A stretch of DNA of 64,000 nt from Prochilodus magdalenae. Lineage: Eukaryota; Chordata; Actinopteri; Characiformes; Prochilodontidae. The stretch covers positions 326,501 to 390,500 of the forward strand of contig JAMWET010005462.1 of the NCBI GenBank assembly GCA_024036415.1, written 5' to 3'. Positions 13,101-26,800 of the stretch are shown piece after piece (the first letter of the stretch is position 1; each line of letters opens with the position of its first letter). Made by a program: the position numbers and the translations under genes. A model generated the notes under the pieces. The model was not told the DNA's origin and did no database searches. It was given only the letters and a program-made list of their open reading frames with translations.

Positions 13101-16100
13101 GCTGTGTTCATTTGCATGTCCATACACCCATTGTTTCTATTCACTTTCAGTAACTCTTAAATGTCACTTCCCCGTGACTTCCCCATGTTTACTTCCCCGG
13201 AACTGGTCAGGTGAAACAGGCTTCTCTGGTGTAGTTTGCCTTGGGCATCTCTGTGCCTGAATTGCATCAGCAGTGCTTTAGTTTTTTGTGTATTTAGAGT
13301 AGTTTTGCTGAATGAGGAAACTGGTGATACTTAGAACAAATGGGGATATCACTGGAATTCTGTTTTTCATGTTGAATATTGACAGCAGTACAAAAAACAG
13401 TTGGTTGTAGTTGGGACTAACATGTCTGTCGGTATTGGCTTATGCTGAAACAACTTGTTTATTCAGACAGGCTGCTGTCACTACTTCCTTGGGACAATTC
13501 AGAGCTGATAAAGAGATGGTGAACATGTGGCCTTGGCTTAGTCCTGGGCATATGGTTTTTGGGTGGGTGTGTGTGTATATATCTCACCAGGCTGGGCCTT
13601 CATGTGTTTTTGTTTTTCCAAATAAAACTATTTTGGATGCTTAAAGGAGCAGTAAGCAATTTTCCCCACTGTATACTGACACATTGATTTGGGTGGTACC
13701 GAGCTTCAAAATACCCTTACACCTTGCCGTGACATATTTGTACTATTTTGAAAAAGTAAACAGCGTTCTTTTTTCTGTTCATGTTGACAATACCTAACAA
13801 CAAAGTATTTAACCCAACATTTCAGCAGGAAATAAACCACTTTTTCACTTTAGACTTACACTACATTCAATATTCAGCAACAGCTCACCCTCCAAGTCCT
13901 TTATTTAAATAACCTATGGGAAAATTACTACATAGCCTTAGCATCTTGGGACACATTATGATAAAATGGTTCATACTAGCCAGAAATTGAGTGTTAGTTT
14001 CATGTTAATATGTTGGAAATGTAGTATGTTTTTGTGACCGCTTATTACTTCTTTAAATTAACCTATTTTAAAACAGTGGTGTATTATTCTGGGATGTCCC
14101 TTCACATTTAGTAAGAACCATATTTAAGAACTGAGTAAAATATTTTTATTTGAAAAGGAAAAAGAGAAGTTGTCAGTATATGTATAGAAAGATGTCACTG
14201 TTACGGTTTAACCCTAATAAATGAAAAGTGAGTGCATGTGTAATACACAGTCTTCTTTAAACCAGGCTAAAAGGCTGAATGTTACTGCATTCAAAAGTAA
14301 TCCGTCTGATGTGTGTGAGGTTTACTTGGTATTTGGTAAATATTACAAGCCTGGTAGTTTTGCCTTTCAGGGAGAGCTGGCAGTGCTTATAAGTAAGTTC
14401 TCACTCTCTTTTTGGGTTTAAGGTGATGACAGATATGGCAGAAAGCTGATTATTTTCAGCAGCTGCTGCATGCCTCCATCTCATCAGCTCAATCACCACA
14501 GACTACTGGAGTAAGTATTATAAAGTTTGCATCGCTTTCCAATTCAGGTAAACTGGAGATTCTAGCAATTTAAAAAAATGACTTCTGTCTAATGCGAAGT
14601 CATTCAGAGTGGTTTGATGTGAAATTGTCCGGTCTAGAGAAACTTTATTTATGTAATGTTGCAAATAAACTGCCTCATGCTTACGCCATTGTTTTGCATT
14701 GGTTTTGCCATAAAATAGCTTTTTATGCTATCTATTATCTATTCATGTTCGAAAGGTACATGCAGAGTGTTGCAAGACAAATATTTTCTGAATTAAACCT
14801 GTTCTGAATTATTAATATTTCGTTTAATTCAAACTTAACATATAAACCTTCAAAAATGTGACCATTTACTAGACATATGGGGCAGTAATTAAAATGGCTA
14901 CATTTGTGTTACCCTATGTTTTCTCTGCAATTTGACCAATTTAGATTACTTTGTTTTACAATCGCAACAATTGAATTATGCAGGAATGTTGAAGACGTGG
15001 TGGAATTCCTCTGTAAGAACCTCTGAAATACATGATGCTTTCTGTTTAGATTGCTTCTTTATTTTACAGGTATCTGAAGTACACACTGGACCAGTATGTT
15101 GAGAGTGATTACACGGTGGTCTATTTTCACTACGGTTTACGCAGCAGCAACAAGCCCTCCTTGCGCTGGCTCCGAGATGCCTATCGGGAATTTGACAGAA
15201 AGTACGTCACTTAAACATCTCCTCCCATCCTACTTTTACTTTAACTAACTCCTCCCCAGTGGTCTAGCGTCTCTCTTGCCGTGTACCATCTTTTCTGTAC
15301 AGTCAGCCAGCTTCAGACAGCATATCTGAGCCCCTGATTAATAATTTAGCTCCTTTAATGAGGGAAACTACTCCAGAGTAAATTCTGCAGCATGGAACGA
15401 ACTCTGAAGCTGCTTAGGTAGCACTTGGCTAGAAGGGTCTTTATTCAGTACTTCCCTGGTTGAATCTTGGTTTCAGTCATTTGAATTGCTGATTTTATTG
15501 TTATTCTTGTTTTTGCTGTATTTGTGTCTTTCTATGGCAGATATAAGAAGAATCTTAAAGCCCTCTATGTTGTTCATCCAACAAACTTCATCCGGATTAT
15601 ATGGAATATTTTCAAACCTGTCATAAGGTAGACACAACATTCTTGTTTATCTTTCTCTTTTGGCCACTACATTTCACAGTTCAGCCACTGAAAATGTATA
15701 TCTTATGTCCCAAGTGGCTACATGCCTCAGATATTCTAAAAGACCTGTTCGGGCACAGAACCAATTTTGTTGGAATTTTGCATCCTGTTAGACTGGTGTG
15801 CCTGGTAGAGATGTGATTCTGGAGGATTTGTTATGCAGTAAGGTCCTGAAGGGTAATAACACCTTATTGCTTTGTAGTACTAGGGTATCTGTTTAAAAAA
15901 ATAAATCCTTTGTCAAAAAAGTAGTTTGGCTTTCTCACGGGGCGCTTGGACCCAGATTCTCTTTCCTACGTCTGTACATGGACTTTGTGTTTTTCTTTGC
16001 CTGTATGTAAACTGCTTTTCTGTGAAGCTGCTTTGAGACAATGTTTGTTGTAAAAAGCGCTATACCAATAAAGTTTGATTGATTGATTGATTGATTAAAA

Positions 16101-19100
16101 AAGAAATGCCTTTATTGCTCAATGTATTTAGATTTTACAGCAAACGCTTAAAGTGGCCAAATGGTGTGATTAGCTTTCTTACTTCCTAGCTTTCGATACT
16201 TTGTAGCTTCCTACCAATAACAGAAACAATTTGAGCTCAAATAAACAAACATTACTCACTGCTGCATGGTAGAAGTTTATATTGCTCTAAGGAGCTTGAA
16301 CCTTTGAAGCTTTTTTTTTTTTTTTAAAAGACCCCAGACACATCTTAATGAAACTTTTTTTTGGTTCTTCTTATGACATTCGTTTTCCTCAGCCCAACTA
16401 ATACAACTACACTTAAGTTTGTTGCTACATAAATATAGATGACAACTTTGGAAAATAATTGCAGTGTAATAGTTGTACCTGACACACTCTCTTGTGAGTT
16501 CTCAGTGTAAAAGTGGTTTGTGTCTTGTATTTAAAAATGTGTTTTCTTCCATACAGCCACAAGTTTGGCAAGAAGCTGACCTATGTGAACTATCTGGCAG
16601 AGCTAAGGGAGCACCTCAACTACAGTCAGCTCATCATCCCGCCAGCCGTATTAAGGTTAGAATGTGTACATAATTGGCAGTTTCATTCCCTTTGTATTAT
16701 CTGAATTGCATTATTAGAATCCGGAGAGCCACAGTATTGATATAAAAGTCCACACATGTAATTGCTGGGTTGTTTCCATGATTCTTCTGTTCTAAATTTT
16801 GTATATTGTTTGCTTTTACACTGACCCTTCCATTTATTAAGTGCACCTACTTATTCCTAAATACTTTTCTCTATTTCATCAGCTTCCAGCTCTTTACTAT
16901 ATAAATGCACTTTGTAGGGCAGTTGTTTTGGTTGGTGGACTGTTCACAGTCCAGCAATAACACTGAGGTGTATAAGAACTCCAGCAGCACCACTGTCGTT
17001 GATCCACTCACACCAAAACAAAACACCCTAACACACCACCACCACATTGGTGTCACTGCAGTGCTGATAATGATCTACCCCCTACATATTACCTGCTCTG
17101 TGGTAGTCCTAACCATTGAAGAACAGGGTAAAAGGGAATAACAAGAACAGAGGCACTACATTCTGTAATTGTAGAACCACACAGGACACCTTTATGATAT
17201 GCATTGCTTGTGAAACGGACAAAGGGGGTGTGGTTCATGAAGTGGCCAGTCAGTGTGTGCATTATATCATTTGTTTATTTGTGTTGTTGTGCTACAGAAT
17301 AGAAATGCATCCTTGGACACCCTGGATACAATTACCACCAATATGTCATGTGGCCATAAAGGAATCAATCAAATAGTCATAATGTAAACACTCGCTCTGA
17401 AGACCTGGTGCACCTTTAAAGGCAGTGTAGAATACCAAACACATGCAGCTTGACCTTATCAGAAGTGATCTGTCAATGCCAATTACTCTAGGGAAAAGTA
17501 CAAGTGTAGTCCGGCCCTGTCCAGAATATTCATGAAGCAGATAGACCGGGTAGAGGTTCCTGCTGTAACAGAACAAGAAAAGTGCAAAAGATAGGAGCAG
17601 ACATTTCAAATTTTACGTGGACCAAAGTTTTCCTTAATTGGTATTTTTTTTAAGAATTTCCCCCTTTTCTTGTAAACTCTGTCATAGAGCACAGCAGATT
17701 TCTGCCGACCGAATATTTTGACAGGTTTCCTGCTGGCACTTAGCACTTGCCTAGTGGGTTTTTTTTTAATAAAGGTTTTATCAAGGTTTTCTGTTTATTT
17801 CTAAGTACTTTGGGCCGAAGTCATTGTCCTTAGTAATTAACCATACAGTACAGATGTGGGAGCTGGAGAATTATGTTAATATTTAACTGTGTTTAAGTGC
17901 ACTGGTCTACCACTTCATATATATTTACAGTTTAGCCTTCAAGTTGTGCTGCGAACATTTTTATTTATGTGCAGATAAATATTTATATATGACTGGTAGA
18001 TTGGATCACCCATAATGTTAAAAACAAGTGTGTGAATTCTTTTAAGACATAGCAATAGATACAGTGTGTAAGAACAAAGAAATAAATATTAAACAGGTTC
18101 AAAAAGTGCATTGAATTATACTGTAACATTTTAAATAACTTCGCGTGCATTTAGCAGAAATGCAACTATCCCAAAAAAATTAATTTACTTTTCAAAATAA
18201 AATGTGTTAAATAAAAAAAAATCCTGATTTTTATCTTGAAAAATGACAGTTATCCATATTAATATCATGTAATGCATGTGTAAATGTATGAATGTTGATG
18301 TAAACATTATTATGAAGTCTTGATGTTTAAGATGTCATGGATGTGTTAGGTTGATGCCCTTCTAGTAAAGTGTTATTAATCAAAAATATGGGGAACCAAA
18401 TTATAAGACATGAAGTTTGTTTATTTAGTTTATTTAATTTGTGTTCTAAGAAAAAACTTTTTCAAACAAGTGAAAAAAGATATGGCCTCCAGGTTATTTC
18501 AGTTTAAGGCTTAGTGGAAAGTGAAACATTTTTAAAAATGTAATTGTTCTTCAGAGTTAGTCAAGGAATGTAAGTCTTTCCTTTAATACAAACCTCAATT
18601 ATCGTCTGATCCAACCTGGAGTTTCTGCTAATTCACTTTCAATCAAAAACATGCATTCACAAATGGCAGTAAAATCCATTATGCAAATGAAGTGTTGAAA
18701 TAAGATGTTTTTGTGTTAATTTAAGATGAGCAATTTGGGGAGTTATCTCTTCAGGAGCTATCTATTCTGACCAGTATTACAGTTTAAATGTGTTAATTGT
18801 GGATTTTTTGACAAGAAAAGTTTTTTTTTTCTTGTTATTACACTGAGTGTGGTGCTTCAGCTCTGTGTTTTCAGTCTTGAATAATGTGGGATATAATTAG
18901 ATTGCAGCTTTTGTGGTCTTTCAATTTCACATAAACTGATTAATCATTTGGCCCTTCTGGTACAGTCTTTCTAACATGAGGTGATTTTAGTGTTTGTTTT
19001 TGCTGAAAACTACCAATGCTGGACTGTGAACAGTAACTAAGATGGTCACAGCAAGATGATGTATAGAACACTGTGTAGAGCACTGTTACTCAGTGGTGTG

Positions 19101-20729
19101 TGCTGGTATTTAAGAAATTCAGTGAATTGCATTAAACTGTGTGTTAAATTATGAAAAAGAGATGAGTGTCCTTGCAGGTTTAAGTTAATGCTTAGCCAAT
19201 TACCAAGGCTGTGAGGTTCAGTATCCATGGTAACTATTTTGTTCAGGCATGACGAAGAGCTCCGGGCCGCTCAGAAGGGAGGACCTCCCCCTCCAGTGAA
19301 GATACCCCCGCCAAGACCCCCTCTTCCCACACAACAGTTTGGAGTGAGCTTACAGTAGTAAGTGGACTGATTTAATGATTTAACTCCAGCATTATTTAGA
19401 TATTGGGTAATATTAATCTTCTGTCTATGTTCATTGAGTGATTAAAGTCTAAGTATTTTTAAATATCTTCTCTTGATTAAATCTGTTGTTACACAAATTT
19501 ATAGGACTTTGTTGTACTGGATCAAATCTGTTGTATTTATTATGTTCTTGCGTGTGTCAGTGGTTTAAATATGTTTTTCAATATATTCCAGCATTCAGGA
19601 GAGAAACAAAGATGCATTGATACCCCCAGTGATGTGTCAAACTGTGTCATACCTCAAACGAAAAGGTAACAGAAGTTTTAGCATCTTTTCAAGATAAAGA
19701 AAAAAATAATAGTCATTGAATGGATGATATAACTAGAAAGGGGATTTGCACAAATCATTTTTACTTACAGTATTCCTCACCCTGTGCAAGCAAAATAACC
19801 GCCCTACTGGGAAACACATTGGCTGATGTTCAGGCCTAAAACACAGACATGCACTTTAAGCTTTCAGATGCACCGTAGCAGCATGTAAAGTACATTTCTG
19901 ACACCCATTGCCCTCCATTAACTTCTCAACCAGCAGCAGATTACCTGTTAGAAGTGAGTGTCAAGCAATCATAATCTGCAATGAATCGATTTTGAACCAC
20001 AATATGATACATTTTCAGGAAGTTAAAGAAGGTAAAGTTTGTGTTGTTTTAATTTCATCAAATTGTAATTTTTAAAACCCATAGTGAATTTACTTTCCAC
20101 GAACAAGTTATTTATATGAGAAAAGCATGTTCTCACCAAATCCATCTTCCACAGAACCCAAAAATAAAAGCAACAAGTTTTAAAAGGAGCATCCATGTAA
20201 TACGTCAGTAATGGCCTGGGATTTCTGTTTGGAGTTTGATTATTTGACTTACGCTAAAAGTCAGAGCTTAGTTGATATGGTTGTAGTCCCAACAAATGTG
20301 CATAACTATGGGGTAGAGAACCTCGTCTTCGTTCTCCCAGTGCACAAACACTTGTATTAAATACTTGATGACTATAAAAACAGTGAGATAAGAGCGTCTG
20401 CTAAATGCCTTAAATGTAAGTGTAAGGTTACATACATCTGGGTCGGGCTCACTGACTTGTGGCCCTCTATTGAAATGTGAATGAACTTCTCACATGGCCA
20501 AATGACGGCTGTGCGTTAAAGCTGTTACGACACACATTTGGAATAGTGTCTATAAAATTTTTGTCATTGAGAATTAATGCAACAAAAACACCTTGAGTTT
20601 GTATTGCCTACTTGAGAATTCATATGAAATATATAGGTTTTTGTAAATAGTTTTTAGAATTTTAATCTTCAGTGCAATGGATTATGACTGAATAGTAATA
20701 ATAATAATCATCATAATAATCATCATCAC

Positions 20730-20828
<99 letters not shown>

Positions 20829-23800
20829 TACAACAAGTGAACGTGAACGGTAGTGCATATTGTGCAAATGTGTATTGTAATGCATAATGTTTTTAGTACC
20901 GCCTTCAGAATGAGACCTGATAAGGACGCTTCTGACAATAAGAGGTTTCTCTCTGTCTGTCTTTTTCTCTCTTCCTCCCCTAGGGCTGAAAACGGAAGGA
21001 ATCTTCAGAAGGTCAGCACGAGTGCAGCTCATCAAGGACATCCAGAAACTCTATAACCAGGGTGAGTTTTTCTCTCTCTCTTTCTCTTTCCTCCCGTCTC
21101 CTTTTCTCACTCCCTGGGGTGCAGCAGCCCCAGTGGCAGTCTTTATATCTCCCACTACCAGGAAAAGTAGATCAATAAAGCTCTGAGTCTCCTCCGATGA
21201 CTCTGATGGCTTCACAGGCAGTGTGTCGCCTGTATGGGTCCCCATTAAGATGGTGTCCATTTCAACTTTCCACTTCATTAACTCCTCCAGTTACTTCTGA
21301 AGATCAAACGATCCCTTCAAAACACTGAGTTCTGTTGACACAGTTCACATCTTGGAGCTCGTGAATATGTTTTGCCACTTTACTTGGATTGTGCCTAAGA
21401 CTTGGTAGTTGCAGTCTGCCCCAGCCATATTGGATGCATGGTGTAATTGAGTAGAACTTATTTTTCATTCATAGTTCATATAAACCCTCCAGCAAATATG
21501 GATTTTAAACTTCATACTTTTGTTAGTATTAGTAATAAAAAATATTTTTTGATTATCTGCTAACATTTGTTCTCTGGACTGATGGCGCTACTGATATACA
21601 CTGACATACTCAGTGGTCCCAAAAATTTTTGGACATTCATGCCGTATTTAAAAATGTATCAAGTAGGGCTATCAAGTGATTAAAATAATAAATTGTTATT
21701 TGTAACATTCATAGCATTTTTATTTGCTTAATTTAAAAAAAAGAAAAAATATATTTTCTTTTAATAAATGGTGTATTTTGTCCAAATAGCTATCGGACAT
21801 AAGCTTTAGCAGGGTGTAGTTATCGCTTTTTTAGTAATTTGGTATTTTAATCATATTAACATGAGTTAACATGAACTGAATTTGAAAATGACTGGAAATC
21901 AGAGTGAACATGACCATAGGGTGAGCCCATTTTGTAATTTCATGACAGTTAGAGCATCAGTGGCTAGATGTTCTAACACTCTGTGCTTGTAGCCTTCGGT
22001 TTCATGCTGCTTTGTCACATTTTGTTTCCACTTTAATATAGCTTTAGTTTCTTTCCTATGAATACATGATGCTACTTATCTGGAAACAAATTCAAGCCAT
22101 CACAGTAGCTGGACAACAAACTTAATATTGGAACCTGTAAGTAAACCTGTATTTGAACAAGAACGCTAAAGCTGCCGCATCAGTAACAGCCACAGCGCAT
22201 GGAAAAGGCTAAATAAACAGCTTGTCTAGGTTAACAGCATTAACTAATTAATGGCTTTCATAATTTAGCCCATTAAATTTAGTCAGATTTGAATGATTTT
22301 TGATTTTTATCTGTATTTTCTGTGACGTTTTTGCTCTGAACTACCAGAGACTGCCAGCAGTGATGTTGAATTATTTTTTTTAAATGACAATTTTTAGCTG
22401 CTCAGTTTAATTTCATTAGGACTAAATTTGGCACAGGGGATGTCAGCCCGGCTAAAGTACCAATCTAAGTTAGCAATAAGCATATCCCAACTACTTCTCA
22501 CATACAGTCACTGCTATTACTGCTCAAAGCAGCAAAAAGCAAGTAGGTCATTTAAGCTTGTTTAATGGTTAAAGGTTTATTGTAGTGGTGTTTGTAGCGT
22601 ATCTAGAGCCTGCTTCTTAGTTGTGATAACCACCTGTGGCAGAGTCTTACTGTAAGCTACCAACTAAGTTTTAGAAGAATGTGAGTCTGCAGTAAAATAA
22701 ACACAGATACTCAGAGGATTGCAGTAGCCCAGCATCGCCTAACTGTTGTCCTCTTCTGGAGTAAGGGCTTTTCTTTATTATCTTGTTCAATCCAAAAATA
22801 AATTGTACTGTTTATTTTTCAGTTAAATAGTACATGCAGGATTTTAATCCTAGAGCTGCGTCAGTTAGCAGTGTTGCTGTTCTCACGTTTGCTCTCCCAC
22901 TCACTCAGGCACTCACTCTCATCATAAATGCTTTTGTCCTATTAAACACTACCTCTGTTGAAACATCTCTTTTGTTTACTGACAAACTGCCTTTCAGTGT
23001 TGGTGCGTAGCACCCTTGAGGCTTCTGTTCAGTCACTGTTTACATGCTTTAATAATGCATTTACAGCATGTAGACTTGTTTCTCTAGCATTTGCATATTG
23101 TAAGCAAATGAAAGTTAATGTATGCCTTTCAGGTCTAGGAAAGATGTCGTTGTGAAAAGGGGCTGAACAAGATATTTAATCATTTGTAGCTTCTGCGGTT
23201 CTGATTAAGTTTAACACCCCTATAGATGTGTGTTCTTTATTGAGGGATTGATGCAGTATACTGGGCTAGTATAAGCACTGAGACTGAGCGGATATCAGTA
23301 ACTTATCAAATATCAGTCAGTGCTGATCCATATTATTTATGGTTGCTTGTAATTCAGAATTTAAAAACCTTAAGTTTCCCTCAACACCTCTCATAACAAT
23401 CTGTACTACAGTACATTAGCCAGAGCTACAGTAATGGCCTAGGCCATCGCCCTTATAAGCCAGTCTGTCCCCAGATTACAGGCTGCAAAAATAAAAAAAT
23501 AAGTCGTCTGATGCCTATGAAACTGTTCTTGTAATCCATAAAGGGCTCTTTACATACTCATGCCTTAAATAAGTAAAAATCAACACTTTTTAAAAACACA
23601 ATTTCCTTTGATCATGACCAGTTTTGAACCGCTGCAACCACTATAGGAATGTTTGTACCTCTGCATTCAGGTATTGGTTGCGTGCCCCACTGTTTTACAC
23701 CAATTCCACAATAAGGTGCAGACATCCCTCTCACAGTGCAGACTGCCGGTTGTGATGTTTAAGAAAAAAATGATCAACCATATGACTCTCTCGCTCTCTG

Positions 23801-26800
23801 TCTTTCTTTCTTGCATCTGTCTTTCTCTCTCGCCTCAGGGAAGCCAGTTAGCTTTGAGCAGTACTCTGATGTGCATGTTCCTGCTGTGATTTTGAAGACA
23901 TTTCTCCGGGAGCTGCCAGAGCCACTACTCACCTTCGCTTCATATGACCAGATACAAGACTTCACCAGTGAGTTTACATCCTGTGGCCACCACACTGTAA
24001 AACTGCTCCAGTAAATAATGGTGTTCTTGTTATTCAGTAAAGAAGCTTCCCTTTAGTATGCTTTTATATGTATGCTTTACAGTAGTTCTGTTTCCCTTTG
24101 AGAGCGTTACATTTGTGGGGTATTGTGTAGTAAAAGAGGTCTTAATTTAGTTTCCACCCATAGAATTAAACAGGCTGCTTTTGTTCCTGTGGCTAGAAGA
24201 TTAATCTAGCCTCTGTTCTGATTAGCTGTTTTGTATTGTACCTCATTTAAATAGCACTCAGAGCTGAAACGCTCTATGGAATTTCAATGAGTGGACGGGG
24301 CTAAAGTGCTGGAGGCCGAATAAATGGGTTCATGTAAACATTTTTTTTTTTTTTTTGCAGCTCAGTTCCATATATAGGCTGGGTAGTCAATTGTATATTT
24401 TATGTTGTTTTCAAATTCCATTATTTCAAACTCAAGGAATAGATTTGGGACAATGGGTAGTTAGGAGAGGAGTAGATTTACCAGGCTTATGTGTATAACT
24501 AGTGGGGTTAGGGGCTTAATTTAAATATTAATGCAACTCTATGTGTCCTCTAATGCCATGGTATATTGTGATACTGGATATAATTAGAGTAGCTAAAAAC
24601 ACATACTATCCTGCTCAGATGGTGAACGTCTTCCTGAAAGAAAGATCCTTACTCAACATTTTGCCAGTAACCCCAGTCTGTAACAGCTCTCCCAAAGCCA
24701 TTCTGTTTATCCCCTATCAATAATTAATTAACCCAGTGAATAGCAGGTCTATAGGATGTGACATGAACAACTAGCTAAAGATTCAATACAGATAAGTCTA
24801 GTGTGTTTTATCCCCTATGGAGGAACTGACAACACTTCAGGCTCGTTTGGAGCTTTTGTAGGAATAACACACTGACCTCTGCTGTTTTCTGCGTAGTGTG
24901 GTAAAATATGAATTGAGCAGCTTCTTGGAAATTCTGGCCTCAGTGAAATATCGCTGTCTTTTTCGCAGAAGTGGAGAGCAGCTTGAGGGTTTTAAGGTGC
25001 AAGAGGATTGTGGAGTCCCTGCCAGAGCACAACTTCATTGTCGTCAAGTACCTCATCTGCTTCCTGCATATGGTAAGGCATTGGCACGACAGCTTTGACT
25101 GCAGCTAGTGCCTCCTGAGCAATGTTTTCTCCTGGTCATCTGAGCACACCCAGTTATGATGAGCTGTTTCATATAATGCTTATCTCTATGTCCATTCACT
25201 CCCAGAGTAGGGCTGTGATATATTATTTAATAGTTGGTTTTAATTATATGCTGCAAATGAGACTTGAACAAGTTATGAATCATTTATTGTTTCTTAACAG
25301 CCAGGCCAACACTTTAGATGGAAGAATCAAAGGCCACTGTTTAATTTCCAGGCAAAACAGCCTTAATGTAGAAGTTGTTCATTTTTAGTTTCAAAAAGAA
25401 GTTGGTGAGGTTATTATATAAATTGTGTAAAATCTTTTTCCTGACTTGTATTTTTGACTGGTGTGGTAAGTGAAAGGTGGTCTCTGACTTTTGCACAATA
25501 CAGAACTTGGTGAGTTTGTTTTTGTCTGAAATAATGAAGGCTAGTTGCTGACCAGGTAACATCCACATATTCACTAGTGTGTTTTAGTGTATTGTAAGGT
25601 GGATTGGATTCACAACAGACAGATATAATCACAACATGGGTTTTATAGTTACCACAAGTGGTAACCAGGGGAACTGCATTATTTAACCTGCTGCAGAAAT
25701 GGAAAAATAACATTTCAGCTTTGTAGTTATCTGTCAGGTTGTATGCTGTAAACCAATTATGTGAAAAGGTCTTGACATGTAGTCTTTATTTAGTCCTGTG
25801 CGCACCGTTTTTGTCATTTCCAAACCTTTAGCTACAGAATAAAACAGAGGGTGAGACACGGCTTTAAATGGTTTACCCTAGGAGGCATCATTTTTGTTGA
25901 TGCTGTTTTAATGTGACACTCTCTTCTCGCCCCCCTTATTGTTATGACAGGTGCAATCATGATAATGAGAGACTCAGTAACTTGAGATTGGTAAAAGTTT
26001 AAGTTCATGTCTTTCGCACTGATTTGATGCATGAGTGTTAATCCTCCCCACATCACCCCGTTCAAGAGTCACTGAGGTTGACTTGACTTAACTCACACTG
26101 TTAGTGTCTTGATGTTAATGCGAAGCTCTTTGAATCCCCCGTGGAAAATCAGTAAAGCGGAGCAGAGTAATCCTCTCCCAGATATTCCCATGGGCGTCAT
26201 TAGTCACCATGACAAGAAAATGTTTAATCAAAGAGAATAGCGTATAATTACTCACAATGAACCCGTGCGCTATCTTGCGGCCATTTACTATACAAGCCAA
26301 CTATAAGTCCTACAATTATATCAGCTTGTAATAATGACTAAAATAGTGTTGATTAACTAAATGAATGTCTTTGTAGTTACAGAATGGCATTTCATTACAA
26401 TGGAAGTGATGAAGAAAAGTCAAAATACAGTATATGCTTTATGCTACCTGCTTTACTTTACATGTGTTAGGTATTTGACTTTTGTTAAACTGACAGGATT
26501 TTACCTGGAGATGTCTTGTGAATCGTGTGGTGTTTTGTTTCACAGAATCCTCAGTAATCCTGTAATATTTAAATAAATTATAGTTTTTGCATTTTTATCC
26601 AGCCTACAGTTACCATCTCTTAACTGCTTGTAGGATCATTAAGTTTCTCTGTAGAGCACCATTTCACTGCAAACCACTCCATATTATTATTTACATTTCA
26701 ACCACTAATTTAATCAGGCCTTTTGAAATGTTGGTGCAATCTCTCTTTTACCCAGATGACTTGCGTCAACAGACACATCAGTATGTGTATTTTCCTCTGT

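Noticed and set aside
20682..21041. 119-codon - strand ORF with a poly-Ile run
   Set aside because: The Ile run is the (AAT)n/(ATT)n palindrome and the rest is antisense to arhgap8 exon 9.
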